In this document: positions 1 through 7,391 of the stretch, in pieces | Numbering within the stretch: position 1 is the stretch's first letter | Layout of the letters: every line of letters starts with the position of its first letter | Source of the DNA: Halovulum sp039180525 | Lineage (GTDB): Bacteria > Pseudomonadota > Alphaproteobacteria > Rhodobacterales > Rhodobacteraceae | Assembly: GCA_039180525.1 (NCBI GenBank) | Contig: JBCDDF010000003.1 | Span: 107,944-171,943, forward strand | Direction: 5' to 3' | Length of the DNA: 64,000 nt | The notes under the pieces: generated by a model | The model's input: only the letters and a program-made list of their open reading frames with translations | Told to the model about the DNA's origin: nothing | The model's database searches: none | Position numbers and translations under genes: made by a program

Positions 1-1
1 T

Positions 2-742
2 TTCGATACGGCCACCCGCGGCGTCGATTTCGATGCCATGATGACCGATCTGGCCGGCATCGGCCCGGGCGATGTGGTCATTCTGCACGGCTGTTGCCAC
101 AACCCGACCGGGGCCAATCTCAGCGCCGATCAGTGGCAGGCGGTCACCGATCTGATCCTGAAAACCGGCGCGCTGCCTTTTGTCGATTTCGCCTATCAGG
201 GCTTCGGCGACGGGTTGGAGGCCGATGCCGCCGCGGTTCGTGCGATGGCGGGCCGCGTGCCGCAATTGCTGGTCGCGGCAAGCTGTTCCAAGAATTTCGG
301 GCTTTATCGCGACCGCGTCGGCGCCGCCTTCGCCATTTGCGCCGATGGCGAAACCCAGTCGCTTGCGCAGGGTGCGCTGGCCTCTTTGAACCGGATGAAC
401 TTTTCCTTTCCGCCCGATCACGGCGCCAAGGTGGTGGAGATCATTCTGAAAGATCCCGATTTGCGCGCCGACTGGCAGGCCGAATTGGACGAGATGCGCG
501 GGCGCATGCTCGATCTGCGCCGGTCGCTGGCCGATGCCCTGCGGCGAGAGACCAATTCCGACATGTTCGATTTCGTCGCTCATCATCGCGGCATGTTCTC
601 GCGCCTGGGCCTGGCGCCGGATGCCGTGGCGAAACTGCGCGACGATGGGATTTATATGGTCGGCGACAGCCGCGTGAACATCGCCGGCCTGCCCGAGGGC
701 AATATGGACCGGCTGGCCAAGGCGATCGCCGCGGTCGCGTGA
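2..742 (+). CDS. Class I aromatic/aspartate aminotransferase (5'-truncated by window edge)
   Basis: The reading frame is open from the first bases of the window, so the true start lies upstream; about 246 C-terminal residues are present against about 395 in the family. The fold-type I signature is clear: a HGCCHNPTG stretch near the start, the VDFAYQGF segment carrying the conserved Asp and Tyr that contact PLP, the SCSKNFGLYRDRVG block whose Lys forms the PLP Schiff base, and a C-terminal SRVNIAGL whose Arg binds the substrate carboxylate. This fits the AspC/TyrB group, which transfers amino groups between aspartate or aromatic amino acids and 2-oxoglutarate in the cytoplasm. Substrate preference cannot be read from this fragment. 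Its TGA overlaps the GTG start of the next gene. Confidence 0.88.
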   Translation, partial: FDTATRGVDFDAMMTDLAGIGPGDVVILHGCCHNPTGANLSADQWQAVTDLILKTGALPFVDFAYQGFGDGLEADAAAVRAMAGRVPQLLVAASCSKNFGLYRDRVGAAFAICADGETQSLAQGALASLNRMNFSFPPDHGAKVVEIILKDPDLRADWQAELDEMRGRMLDLRRSLADALRRETNSDMFDFVAHHRGMFSRLGLAPDAVAKLRDDGIYMVGDSRVNIAGLPEGNMDRLAKAIAAVA

Positions 743-1656
743 GCGTTCCCTACATCACCGAGGCATCGGTTGGTGTGCTGGAATGGTCGGCCGTGGCGGA
801 TGCCATCGCCGCCGGCCATCGCGGGCCACGCGCGAAGTTGTCCGATCAATTGCTGTCCGAGGGAGAGGATCGGATCCTGTCCCGCGCCGCCTGGATCGCG
901 GGCCGGGGCGCGGCGGTGAAATCGGTCACCGTGATCCCCGGCAATGCCGCGCTCGGGCGGCCCACGATCCACGGCGCGATGCTGCTTTTTGATGCCGCGG
1001 GCGCGGTGGCGGCGGTCATCGACAGCGCGCTGGTCACCCGGCTCAAGACCGCCGGCGACAGTCTGTTGGGCGCGCGGCTTTTGGCCCGTCCCGATGCGCG
1101 GCGGCTGGTGATCCTGGGCGCCGGCAATGTGGCGCGGTCGCTGACCGCGGCCTATCGCACGCAGTGGCCGGATCTGCAGATCGCCATCTGGAACCGCAAC
1201 CCCGCCCGCGCCGAGGCTTTGGCCGCAGAGACCGCAGCGACCGCCGTCACCGACCTGCCCGCGGCGGTGGGCGCGGCGGATATCGTCGCCACCGCCACGC
1301 TCAGCCCGACGCCGATCCTGCAGGGCGCGTTGCTGAGCCCCGGAACCCATGTCGATCTGATCGGCGCCTTCACGCCGGATATGCGCGAGGCCGACGATGC
1401 CGTCCTCACCCGCGGTCGCATCTTCGTCGACAGCCGCGAAACGACGCTGGACCATATCGGCGAAATCCGCGACCCGCTGACCCGCGGGGTGATCGCGCCT
1501 CAGGACATCCTGGGCGATTTCTACGATCTGTGCACCGGCGCCCCCGGCCGCACGGCGCCCGAGCAGATCACCGTCTTCAAGAACGGCGGCGGCGCGCATA
1601 TGGACCTTATGACCGGCCGGTTGATCTTCGAGGCGTGGAAAAAAGTTCAAGGCTAA
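739..1656 (+). CDS. Ornithine cyclodeaminase / mu-crystallin family protein
   Basis: A 305-residue protein, the usual length for the ornithine cyclodeaminase/mu-crystallin/alanine dehydrogenase family of NAD(P)-dependent enzymes. The Rossmann motif VILGAGNVARS lies near residues 120-130, and the N-terminal half has the RPTIHGAMLLFDAAGAV region with the substrate-facing positions. The GTG start is chosen because it overlaps the stop of the aminotransferase in a GTGA arrangement and begins the family homology. Members act as ornithine cyclodeaminases, ketimine reductases or amino-acid dehydrogenases, and the precise substrate is not deducible. Coupling to an aminotransferase suggests a shared amino-acid degradation step (inference). 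Confidence 0.85.
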   Translation: MSVPYITEASVGVLEWSAVADAIAAGHRGPRAKLSDQLLSEGEDRILSRAAWIAGRGAAVKSVTVIPGNAALGRPTIHGAMLLFDAAGAVAAVIDSALVTRLKTAGDSLLGARLLARPDARRLVILGAGNVARSLTAAYRTQWPDLQIAIWNRNPARAEALAAETAATAVTDLPAAVGAADIVATATLSPTPILQGALLSPGTHVDLIGAFTPDMREADDAVLTRGRIFVDSRETTLDHIGEIRDPLTRGVIAPQDILGDFYDLCTGAPGRTAPEQITVFKNGGGAHMDLMTGRLIFEAWKKVQG

Positions 1657-1676
1657 ACCAACCGTCATCGGCGCGC

Positions 1677-1765
1677 GATGGGGTAAAACCCCATCCTACG
1701 GCGTTGCATCGCGATGGGTAACTCTCATCTCGCCGAACCCCGTAGGATGGGTTTCCAACCCATCC
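1677..1765. repeat. Inverted pair of GTAGGATGGG hairpin repeats
   Basis: Arm 1 (1677-1701) and arm 2 (1740-1764) are reverse complements at 21 of 25 positions. Each arm is itself a hairpin: GATGGGG-TAAAA-CCCCATC in arm 1, and GGATGGG-TTTCCAA-CCCATCC ending at 1765. Both carry the CCGTAGGATGGG core, in opposite orientation. This is the appearance of a small dispersed palindromic element present as a head-to-head pair. I recall similar GTAGGATGGGTT palindromes in related genomes but cannot check copy number here. Confidence 0.75.
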
Positions 1766-2050
1766 TCCTCGCGTCCAAAGCCGAGACGCACAGCGCCGCA
1801 ACCCATCCCGCCCCGGCCCAGAACCAAGGCGCGCAGCGCCGCCGGGCCATCGCCCGTCCGCCCCCTCGGGCGGGCGATTTGCAGCCTCCACCCAAAGAAC
1901 TGCCGTACGACGGGGTTACGCCATAAACCGCCCAGACCCACCCCCGGTCGCCCCCCCGGCGAACGGGCAATGACCCTCTCGCTGCACCCGGATGCAGCGG
2001 TCTTAACGCCGCCGCAACTCATCTTAACCGCACCCGCCAACGGGCCGATC

Positions 2051-2089
2051 TGCCAGACGCTTGCCAGACGCATGCCATACGCTTGCCAG
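2051..2089. repeat. 11-bp tandem repeat, 3.5 copies
   Basis: Units TGCCAGACGCT, TGCCAGACGCA, TGCCATACGCT and a partial TGCCAG follow each other without spacing, ending five bases before the rsmD stop codon position. The unit is not a multiple of three and the tract lies outside any gene. Function unknown. Confidence 0.8.
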
Positions 2090-2094
2090 CCCCG

Positions 2095-2652
2095 TTAACG
2101 AATGCGCAGAAACCGCAGCACCGTCTCCCCCTGACGCCGCGTATCGACCGGCTCCGCCCATTCCGGCACCGCCACATCGCCGCCCTCTTCCCAGACGATC
2201 ACCGCGCCCGCCGCCAGCCAGTCGCCATCCCGCGCCGAGGCCAGCGCGCGTTCGCCCAACCCCTTGCCATAAGGCGGATCGAGGAAGATCAGCCCGTAGG
2301 GCGCAGCGCGGTTCTGGCCCAGCCTCGTGGCGTCGCGGCGATAGATCTTGGCGATCCCGGTGGCGCCCAGCCGATCCATGTTGTCGCGCAAAAGCGCCCG
2401 CGCCTTGACCCCGTCATCCACGAACAGCGCCCGCGCCGCGCCGCGGCTCAACGCCTCGAATCCCAATGCGCCGGTCCCGGCGAAAAGATCCAGCACGCGC
2501 GCCTCCGCCAGCGGCGGAAAATCCCCATGTTCCAGTATGTTAAACAGGCTTTCCCGCACCCGGTCCGCCGTCGGACGCAGATGCGCCGCCGTGTCGCCAG
2601 ACCCCAACGCGGCCAGCCCCCGGCCTTTCCAGCGGCCGCCCACGATGCGCAT
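2095..2652 (-). CDS. rsmD: 16S rRNA (guanine(966)-N2)-methyltransferase RsmD
   Basis: A 185-residue class I SAM-dependent methyltransferase that methylates N2 of G966 in 16S rRNA. The N-terminal MRIVGGRWKGRGL and the RPTADRVRESLFN block are typical of RsmD. Motif I is VLDLFAGTGALGFEALSRG (about residues 53-71) and the catalytic DPPY is at residues 125-128. The ATG overlaps the TGA of the upstream FAD reductase (ATGA), so the two are probably translationally coupled. A longer open frame extends upstream but overlaps the reductase out of frame, so the family start is preferred. Confidence 0.93.
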   Translation of the reverse strand: MRIVGGRWKGRGLAALGSGDTAAHLRPTADRVRESLFNILEHGDFPPLAEARVLDLFAGTGALGFEALSRGAARALFVDDGVKARALLRDNMDRLGATGIAKIYRRDATRLGQNRAAPYGLIFLDPPYGKGLGERALASARDGDWLAAGAVIVWEEGGDVAVPEWAEPVDTRRQGETVLRFLRIR

Positions 2653-3869
2653 CAGACCGCCGCCATCTCCTTCAGATTGCGGGCGCCATCGGTGATCAGA
2701 TCCGCGTCCGGCGACAGCCCTGCCTCGATCCAGCGCTTGCCCATCATATAGGCGCGCGGGTCGTTCATCGCGTCCACCGCCAAAAGGGTTTGGCCCTTGA
2801 AATACCACACGGAATAGGCGCCCTCCCGGTCGCCTTGGCGGGTGACGGTGGTGTCGTAGCCATCGTTCAGACCGGCGATCTGCAGCTTGACGTCGTACTG
2901 ATCGGACCAGAACCACGGGGTCGCGAAATAACCCGCCGGCCGGTCGAGCATCGCCTCCGCCACGGCCTCGGCCTGATCGATCGCGTTGGGCACCGATTCC
3001 AGCCTGATCCGCCGGCCGCGATGTGGGAAAGAGGTACAATCGCCCGCCGCAAAGATATGCCGGTCGCTGGTGCGCCCGCGGCTGTCGACGCAGATGCCGT
3101 CATTGGTGCGCAGGCCAGAGATCTCCGCCAGCCAGGTATCGGGCTCGATCCCGATCCCTGCAATCACGAAATCCACGTCGATGGCGCAGCCGTCGGTCAG
3201 TTCCGCCCGCATCACGCGACCGTCCTCGCCGACCAGCCGTTCCAGCCCGATCCCCTCGCGCATATCGACACCGTGAGAGCAGTGCAGATCCCTGAAATAA
3301 TTCGATGTTTCGGGCGCAGCCACCCGGCGGAGGATCCTTTCCGCCATCTCGATCAACGTCACCTTCAACCCGCGGTCCGCGGCCACCGCCGCGGCCTCCA
3401 GCCCGATATAGCCGCCGCCCACGATCAGCACCCGTGCGCCCTTTTTGAACTCCGGCGCCATGGCGTCGATATCGGCCACCGTGCGCACCGAATAGACCCC
3501 GTCCAGATCGCCGCCCGCAGCCCGCGGCAAACACCGCGGCTTGGACCCGGTGGTCAGGGCCAAGCGTTCGTAAGGCACCCGCGAACCGTCGGCCAGGTGC
3601 ACCCGTTGCGCCTCGCGATTGATGCCCGTGGCGCGCGCGCCCAGCATCAGCGTGATGTCCTTCTGCTCATAGAAGGAATGCGGCTTCAAAAACAGCCGTT
3701 CGCGTTCCAACTCGCCTTGCAGATAGGCTTTGGACAGGGGTGGGCGTTGGTAAGGCGGGCAGGATTCCTCGCCGATGAGGGTAAGCTCTCCGTCATAGCC
3801 CAGCACCCGCAGGCGCTCGACCAAGGAGGCGCCGGCCTGACCGGCGCCGATGATCACGATCCCTGCCAT
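2652..3869 (-). CDS. FAD-dependent ferredoxin/rubredoxin reductase-type oxidoreductase
   Basis: A 405-residue two-dinucleotide-binding flavoprotein. The N-terminal FAD Rossmann motif IVIIGAGQAGASLVERLR (residues 4-21), the PYQRPPLSKAYL segment, a central NAD(P) motif VLIVGGGYIGLEAAAVA and the C-terminal FAD-contact IFAAGDCTSFPH place it with putidaredoxin/rhodocoxin/terpredoxin reductases. These pass electrons from NAD(P)H to a ferredoxin serving a cytochrome P450 or dioxygenase. No ferredoxin or oxygenase gene lies beside it, so the partner is unknown. It starts 83 nt from the divergently read peroxiredoxin gene. Confidence 0.88.
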   Translation of the reverse strand: MAGIVIIGAGQAGASLVERLRVLGYDGELTLIGEESCPPYQRPPLSKAYLQGELERERLFLKPHSFYEQKDITLMLGARATGINREAQRVHLADGSRVPYERLALTTGSKPRCLPRAAGGDLDGVYSVRTVADIDAMAPEFKKGARVLIVGGGYIGLEAAAVAADRGLKVTLIEMAERILRRVAAPETSNYFRDLHCSHGVDMREGIGLERLVGEDGRVMRAELTDGCAIDVDFVIAGIGIEPDTWLAEISGLRTNDGICVDSRGRTSDRHIFAAGDCTSFPHRGRRIRLESVPNAIDQAEAVAEAMLDRPAGYFATPWFWSDQYDVKLQIAGLNDGYDTTVTRQGDREGAYSVWYFKGQTLLAVDAMNDPRAYMMGKRWIEAGLSPDADLITDGARNLKEMAAV

Positions 3870-3952
3870 AGGGCACTTGCCCCCCTGTGAAATCCGTCCC
3901 CGTGTCTATATGACCCTCGCTGATGGGGAAACAAAAGCGCAAAGGACATGCC

Positions 3953-4441
3953 ATGGCTATTTCCGTCGGAGATCCGCTGCCCGAGTCGTCGTTTCTGGTT
4001 CTGGGTGAGGGCGGCCCGCAATCTGTGTCCACCGCAGACCTGGTTGGCGACGGCAAAACCGTGATCTTCGGTTTGCCAGGCGCCTATACCGGCACCTGCA
4101 CCACCGCGCATATGCCGAGTTTCATCCGTTCCAAGGACGCGCTGGCGGCCAAGGGCGTGACCGGGATCCTGTGCGTGGCGGTGAACGATCCCTTCGTGCT
4201 GGCGGCCTGGGATGAGAGCACCGGCGCGGGTGCGGCGGGGATCAAACTGCTGGGTGACGCCTCGGGCGATTTCACCCGGGCGGTGGGGATGGATTTCGAC
4301 GCCCCTCCGGCAGGTCTGTTTGGCCGATCCAAGCGGTATTCCATGGTCGTGGAGGGCGGAACGGTCACGCATATCAACGTCGAGGACAACCCCGGCGTCT
4401 GCAACATCTCTGCCGGTGAAACCCTGGTGGACCAACTGTAG
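3953..4441 (+). CDS. Peroxiredoxin, Prx5 type
   Basis: A 162-residue thioredoxin-fold peroxidase of the Prx5/hybrid class, which reduces hydrogen and organic peroxides in the cytoplasm. The peroxidatic site PGAYTGTCT puts the active Cys at residue 49; the more common form of this site is PGAFTPTC, so Pro is replaced by Gly while the essential Thr and Cys remain. Further Cys residues at 74 and 150 are candidates for resolving Cys. The start at 3953 is preferred over an in-frame ATG 30 nt upstream because AAAGGA sits just ahead of it and homology begins there. No glutaredoxin domain is fused. Confidence 0.9.
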   Translation: MAISVGDPLPESSFLVLGEGGPQSVSTADLVGDGKTVIFGLPGAYTGTCTTAHMPSFIRSKDALAAKGVTGILCVAVNDPFVLAAWDESTGAGAAGIKLLGDASGDFTRAVGMDFDAPPAGLFGRSKRYSMVVEGGTVTHINVEDNPGVCNISAGETLVDQL

Positions 4442-4539
4442 TCGCGCAACGCGTCCCGGATGCCGCCACGGCAATCCGGGACCTCACCGCCGGTCGTCAC
4501 GCCTGGCCAGAGGTCCCGGCGCTGCGGCCGGGACGCGGG

Positions 4540-4836
4540 TCACTTGGCGCGGGCGTCCATCTGAGCGGCCAGGGTGGTGTCCAACTCGGTCAGCCCGTCC
4601 GCGTCATGGGTGATCAGTTTGACCTTTACCCGGTTATAGACATTCGCCCATTCGGGGTGATGGTCCATCTTTTCCGCCACTGTCGCCACCGCCATCATCC
4701 AACCTATGGCAGAAGCGAAGTCTTTGAATTCGAACTCTTTTTCCAATGCGTCGCGGTCGCCGTCAAGCCGCCAACCGCCGCTCAGCAGCGGCTCTAACGC
4801 GGAATCGCGGGCGGCGCCGGTCAGTTTTTCTGCCAT
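4540..4836 (-). CDS. phhB: 4a-hydroxytetrahydrobiopterin dehydratase (pterin-4-alpha-carbinolamine dehydratase)
   Basis: A 98-residue protein matching the PCD/DCoH family, which dehydrates 4a-hydroxytetrahydropterin during pterin cofactor recycling. The catalytic block EKMDHHPEW (His59, His60), the downstream Tyr67 and THDADGLTELD (His77) are all present. The length is typical. It overlaps the end of the upstream acyltransferase gene by 16 nt in another frame. No phenylalanine hydroxylase is visible nearby. Proteins of this family are also present in bacteria lacking that hydroxylase, so the cellular partner is uncertain. Confidence 0.9.
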   Translation of the reverse strand: MAEKLTGAARDSALEPLLSGGWRLDGDRDALEKEFEFKDFASAIGWMMAVATVAEKMDHHPEWANVYNRVKVKLITHDADGLTELDTTLAAQMDARAK

Positions 4837-6011
4837 TCTTCCTCTCCTTCGGCGTTGCGGAACGGACCGTAACCGGTCAGCACCTCGATTTCCTCGTCCA
4901 CCGCGTTCCGTTCCGCTTCCAGATACTGGGCGACGGCCTTGGCAAAGCCGGCATCCGCGATCCAGTGCAGCGAATGGACCGGCACCGGCATATAGCCGCG
5001 CGCCAGCTTGTGGCTGCCCTGCGCGCCGGCTTCCACGCGGCTCATGCGGTGAGCAATGGCGTAGTCGATGGCCTGATAGTAGCAGGCCTCGAAATGCAGG
5101 CAGGGGTGGTCCTCGATACAGCCCCAATAGCGGCCGAAAAGCGTCTGCCGCCCGATGAAGTTCAACGCCCCCGCCACCGGGCGGCCGTCGCGTTCTGCCA
5201 GGATCATCATCATCAGATGCGGGAAGCGATCATGGGCCAGGTCGAAAAACGCCCGGCTCAGATAGGGCGAACCCCATTTGCGCGCGCCGGTATCCTGGTA
5301 GAACCGCCAGAACGCATCCCAATGCGCCGGCTCCAACCCGTCGCCCGAGATCTGCCGAAGCGTGCCGCCGAAAGCCTGCGCCGTGCGCCGTTCCTTGCGG
5401 ATCGCCTTTCGTTTGCGCGAGGACAGATCGGACAGAAAGGCGTCGAAATCGGCATAGTCGCGGTTTTGCCAGTGAAACTGTTGCCCGGTCCGTTGCATCA
5501 GCCCCATCGCGCCGCCGGCCGTCCATTCCTCTTCGGTACAGAAGGTTATGTGGACCGAAGAGACACCGTTCTGGTCGGCCAGTTGCAGTGCGCCCTGGAT
5601 CAACGCGATCCGGCCCGTCGTGTCCCAACCCGGGCGGCAGAGAAACCGGCGGCCGGTGGCGGGTGTGAAGGGCACCGCGGATTGTAGCTTTGGGTAGTAC
5701 CGCCCGCCGGCGTTTTCATAGGCATGGGCCCAGTTATGGTCGAAGATGTATTCCCCCTGGCTGTGACCTTTGGCGTAAAGCGGCATCGCGGCGACCACCT
5801 GCCCGTCGGCGCGCGCCACCAGATGGCGCGGCTGCCAGCCGGTCCCAGGCCCGACCGAGCCCGATTCCTCCAGCGTTTGCAGCACCGTATGGGTGGTGAA
5901 CGGATCTTCCGGCCAGCCGCCGCCGGGGTTGGCGCAGGCGTCCCAATCGGCGGCGTCGATCTGATCCATACCGGTCAGCACGGTGATTTCGATCGGGTCG
6001 CTTCCGTCCAT
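4821..6011 (-). CDS. DUF482/COG3146-type GNAT-fold acyltransferase
   Basis: A 396-residue protein of the family usually called peptidogalycan biosynthesis protein or GNAT N-acetyltransferase DUF482. Recognisable blocks are the N-terminal WDACANPGGGWPEDPFTTH region, YIFDHNWAHAYE, HITFCTEEEW, LSSRKRKAIRKERR and the C-terminal VEAGAQGSHKLARGYMPVP, all typical of the family. The fold is a double GNAT/FemAB-like acyltransferase and the acceptor is not established. The gene overlaps the pterin dehydratase by 16 nt. Function is inferred from family only. Confidence 0.82.
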   Translation of the reverse strand: MDGSDPIEITVLTGMDQIDAADWDACANPGGGWPEDPFTTHTVLQTLEESGSVGPGTGWQPRHLVARADGQVVAAMPLYAKGHSQGEYIFDHNWAHAYENAGGRYYPKLQSAVPFTPATGRRFLCRPGWDTTGRIALIQGALQLADQNGVSSVHITFCTEEEWTAGGAMGLMQRTGQQFHWQNRDYADFDAFLSDLSSRKRKAIRKERRTAQAFGGTLRQISGDGLEPAHWDAFWRFYQDTGARKWGSPYLSRAFFDLAHDRFPHLMMMILAERDGRPVAGALNFIGRQTLFGRYWGCIEDHPCLHFEACYYQAIDYAIAHRMSRVEAGAQGSHKLARGYMPVPVHSLHWIADAGFAKAVAQYLEAERNAVDEEIEVLTGYGPFRNAEGEEEWQKN

Positions 6012-6063
6012 GGCGGCGTCCTTTCCGGGGGATGCCGAACAGGTGGGCGCGGCGCGCGCGGGG

Positions 6064-6825
6064 TCAAGGCGTGGTGGGGTGATAGCCTTCGAAGGTGATG
6101 TTGTCGGCGATGCGTCGCGCGTCCGCCTCCTCTTCCGGGGACCGGATCGTCCAAGTCAGAATGGGAAGGTCGCGGTCTTTCAGGGCCGCCACGGGTGCGG
6201 CGTTCAGGTAGGTGCGGTTGCAGGATGCAAACGCGATATCCAGCCGCGCGGCGTCTTCGACCGCGGCCAGCCGCTTGCGCCGTTCCGCGGGCACGTCGGG
6301 CCAGTGCTCGGCCGTCATCGCATCGATCACCAGCCCGCGCGGCACATGCGGCAACGCTTCGGCAAAGGCGGCCACCGTGTCGGGGTTGAACGACATGACC
6401 GCCACCGCACCGGCATATCCCAGCAGTTCGCGCGCCACCGCCTGGTGCACGTCGCCGATATCGGGCCCAAGCGCGCCGTCTTGGTCCTTGATCTCGATCA
6501 GCAGCGGCACGGTGCCCCCGATCGCTTGCAATACATGGGCAAGGCTTGGGATTTCGTCCTCACTGCCGGCAAGCCGCAGCTTGCGCAACGCCGCGGCGGG
6601 TCGTGCGTCCACCCGCCCGGTCTCTTCCGTCAGCCGGTCCAGCGTCGTGTCGTGAAACACCATCGCGACGCCGTCGGCGCTGGGTTGGATATCGATCTCC
6701 ACCGCGAAACCGGCGGCCGAGGCGGCGCGGATCGCGGAGACGCTGTTTTCAACGTCCCGACCGCCATGCAGTCCGCGATGTGCGATCGGGCTGGTAAGAA
6801 AGCCCGGGTCCAGAGGCTCAGCCAA
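6064..6825 (-). CDS. Glycerophosphodiester phosphodiesterase
   Basis: A 253-residue single-domain GDPD (TIM barrel) protein that cleaves glycerophosphodiesters to glycerol-3-phosphate and an alcohol. The catalytic HRG (residues 17-19), followed by ENSVSA, EIDIQPSADG and the acid-base VFHDTTLDRLT, are intact. There is no signal peptide, so it is probably cytoplasmic (UgpQ-like). The start overlaps the stop of the RidA gene by 8 nt, which indicates co-transcription from the right. Confidence 0.9.
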   Translation of the reverse strand: MAEPLDPGFLTSPIAHRGLHGGRDVENSVSAIRAASAAGFAVEIDIQPSADGVAMVFHDTTLDRLTEETGRVDARPAAALRKLRLAGSEDEIPSLAHVLQAIGGTVPLLIEIKDQDGALGPDIGDVHQAVARELLGYAGAVAVMSFNPDTVAAFAEALPHVPRGLVIDAMTAEHWPDVPAERRKRLAAVEDAARLDIAFASCNRTYLNAAPVAALKDRDLPILTWTIRSPEEEADARRIADNITFEGYHPTTP

Positions 6826-7282
6826 TGCGGAAGATCCCTTCGATTTCCACCTGCACGCCCAGCGGAAGCGAACCCGCGCCCACCGCGGCGCGGGCGTGTG
6901 CGCCGGCGGGCCCGAACACGTCGACCATCAGGTCGGAACACCCGTTCACCACCGCCGGATGCTGGCTGAAATCCGGGGTCGCGTTGACGAAACCGGTCAG
7001 TTTGACCACCTGCTCCACCCGGTCCAGGTTGCTGCCGCAGGCTGCCTTGAGTTGCGCGATCAGCGCCAGCCCGCAGCACCGGGCCGAGCCGATGGCCTCT
7101 TCCACACCGATCTCCGCCCCGACCTTGCCCGTGCGCAGCCCGTCCGCATCGACCGAAATTTGGCCAGAGATGAACACGAGATCGCCGCTGATGACATATG
7201 GCACGTAGTTCGCGGCCGGGGCGGGGGCGTCGGGCAGCGTGATGCCAAGCTCGTCAAGACGTCTGTCGATGCGGCCGGTCAT
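6818..7282 (-). CDS. RidA family protein (YjgF/YER057c/UK114)
   Basis: A 154-residue RidA-superfamily protein of the slightly longer RidA-like subgroup. Family features include the early YVISGDLVFISGQIS segment, ARCCGLALIAQLKAACG and VVKLTGFVNATPDFSQHP, ending in ARAAVGAGSLPLGVQVEIEGIF, where the Arg of the RAAVG motif binds the carboxylate in true imine deaminases. RidA proteins hydrolyse reactive 2-aminoacrylate imines. It is the first gene of a probable two-gene unit with the glycerophosphodiesterase. Confidence 0.87.
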   Translation of the reverse strand: MTGRIDRRLDELGITLPDAPAPAANYVPYVISGDLVFISGQISVDADGLRTGKVGAEIGVEEAIGSARCCGLALIAQLKAACGSNLDRVEQVVKLTGFVNATPDFSQHPAVVNGCSDLMVDVFGPAGAHARAAVGAGSLPLGVQVEIEGIFRIG

Positions 7283-7391
7283 GGGTCCTCCTGCGCGCTG
7301 GGCCCGCCGGGTCAGGTTCGCGCCCGGCCCGCGCGGGCGGCTGGGCAGGGCGCGGGTAGGGCCCAGGTAGGGCGCTGCCGGTTCCGCGGGT

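Larger units (their letters stand above)
1657..2094. other. Non-coding convergent intergenic region rich in repeats
   Basis: This 438-nt gap separates the plus-strand cyclodeaminase gene from minus-strand rsmD. I see no supported gene; open frames here lack homology and ribosome sites. It holds an inverted pair of hairpins (1677-1765), a GC-rich hairpin around 1848-1876 with arms of the ATCGCCCG/CGGGCGAT type, and an 11-bp tandem repeat just beyond the rsmD stop (2051-2089). Structures of this kind between convergent genes commonly help end transcription. Confidence 0.6.

Noticed and set aside
3953..4441. Peroxiredoxin active site PGAYTGTC as a novel variant
   Set aside because: The Thr and Cys needed for catalysis are kept, and I recall TGTC-type sites in peroxiredoxins of related bacteria; ordinary for the group.
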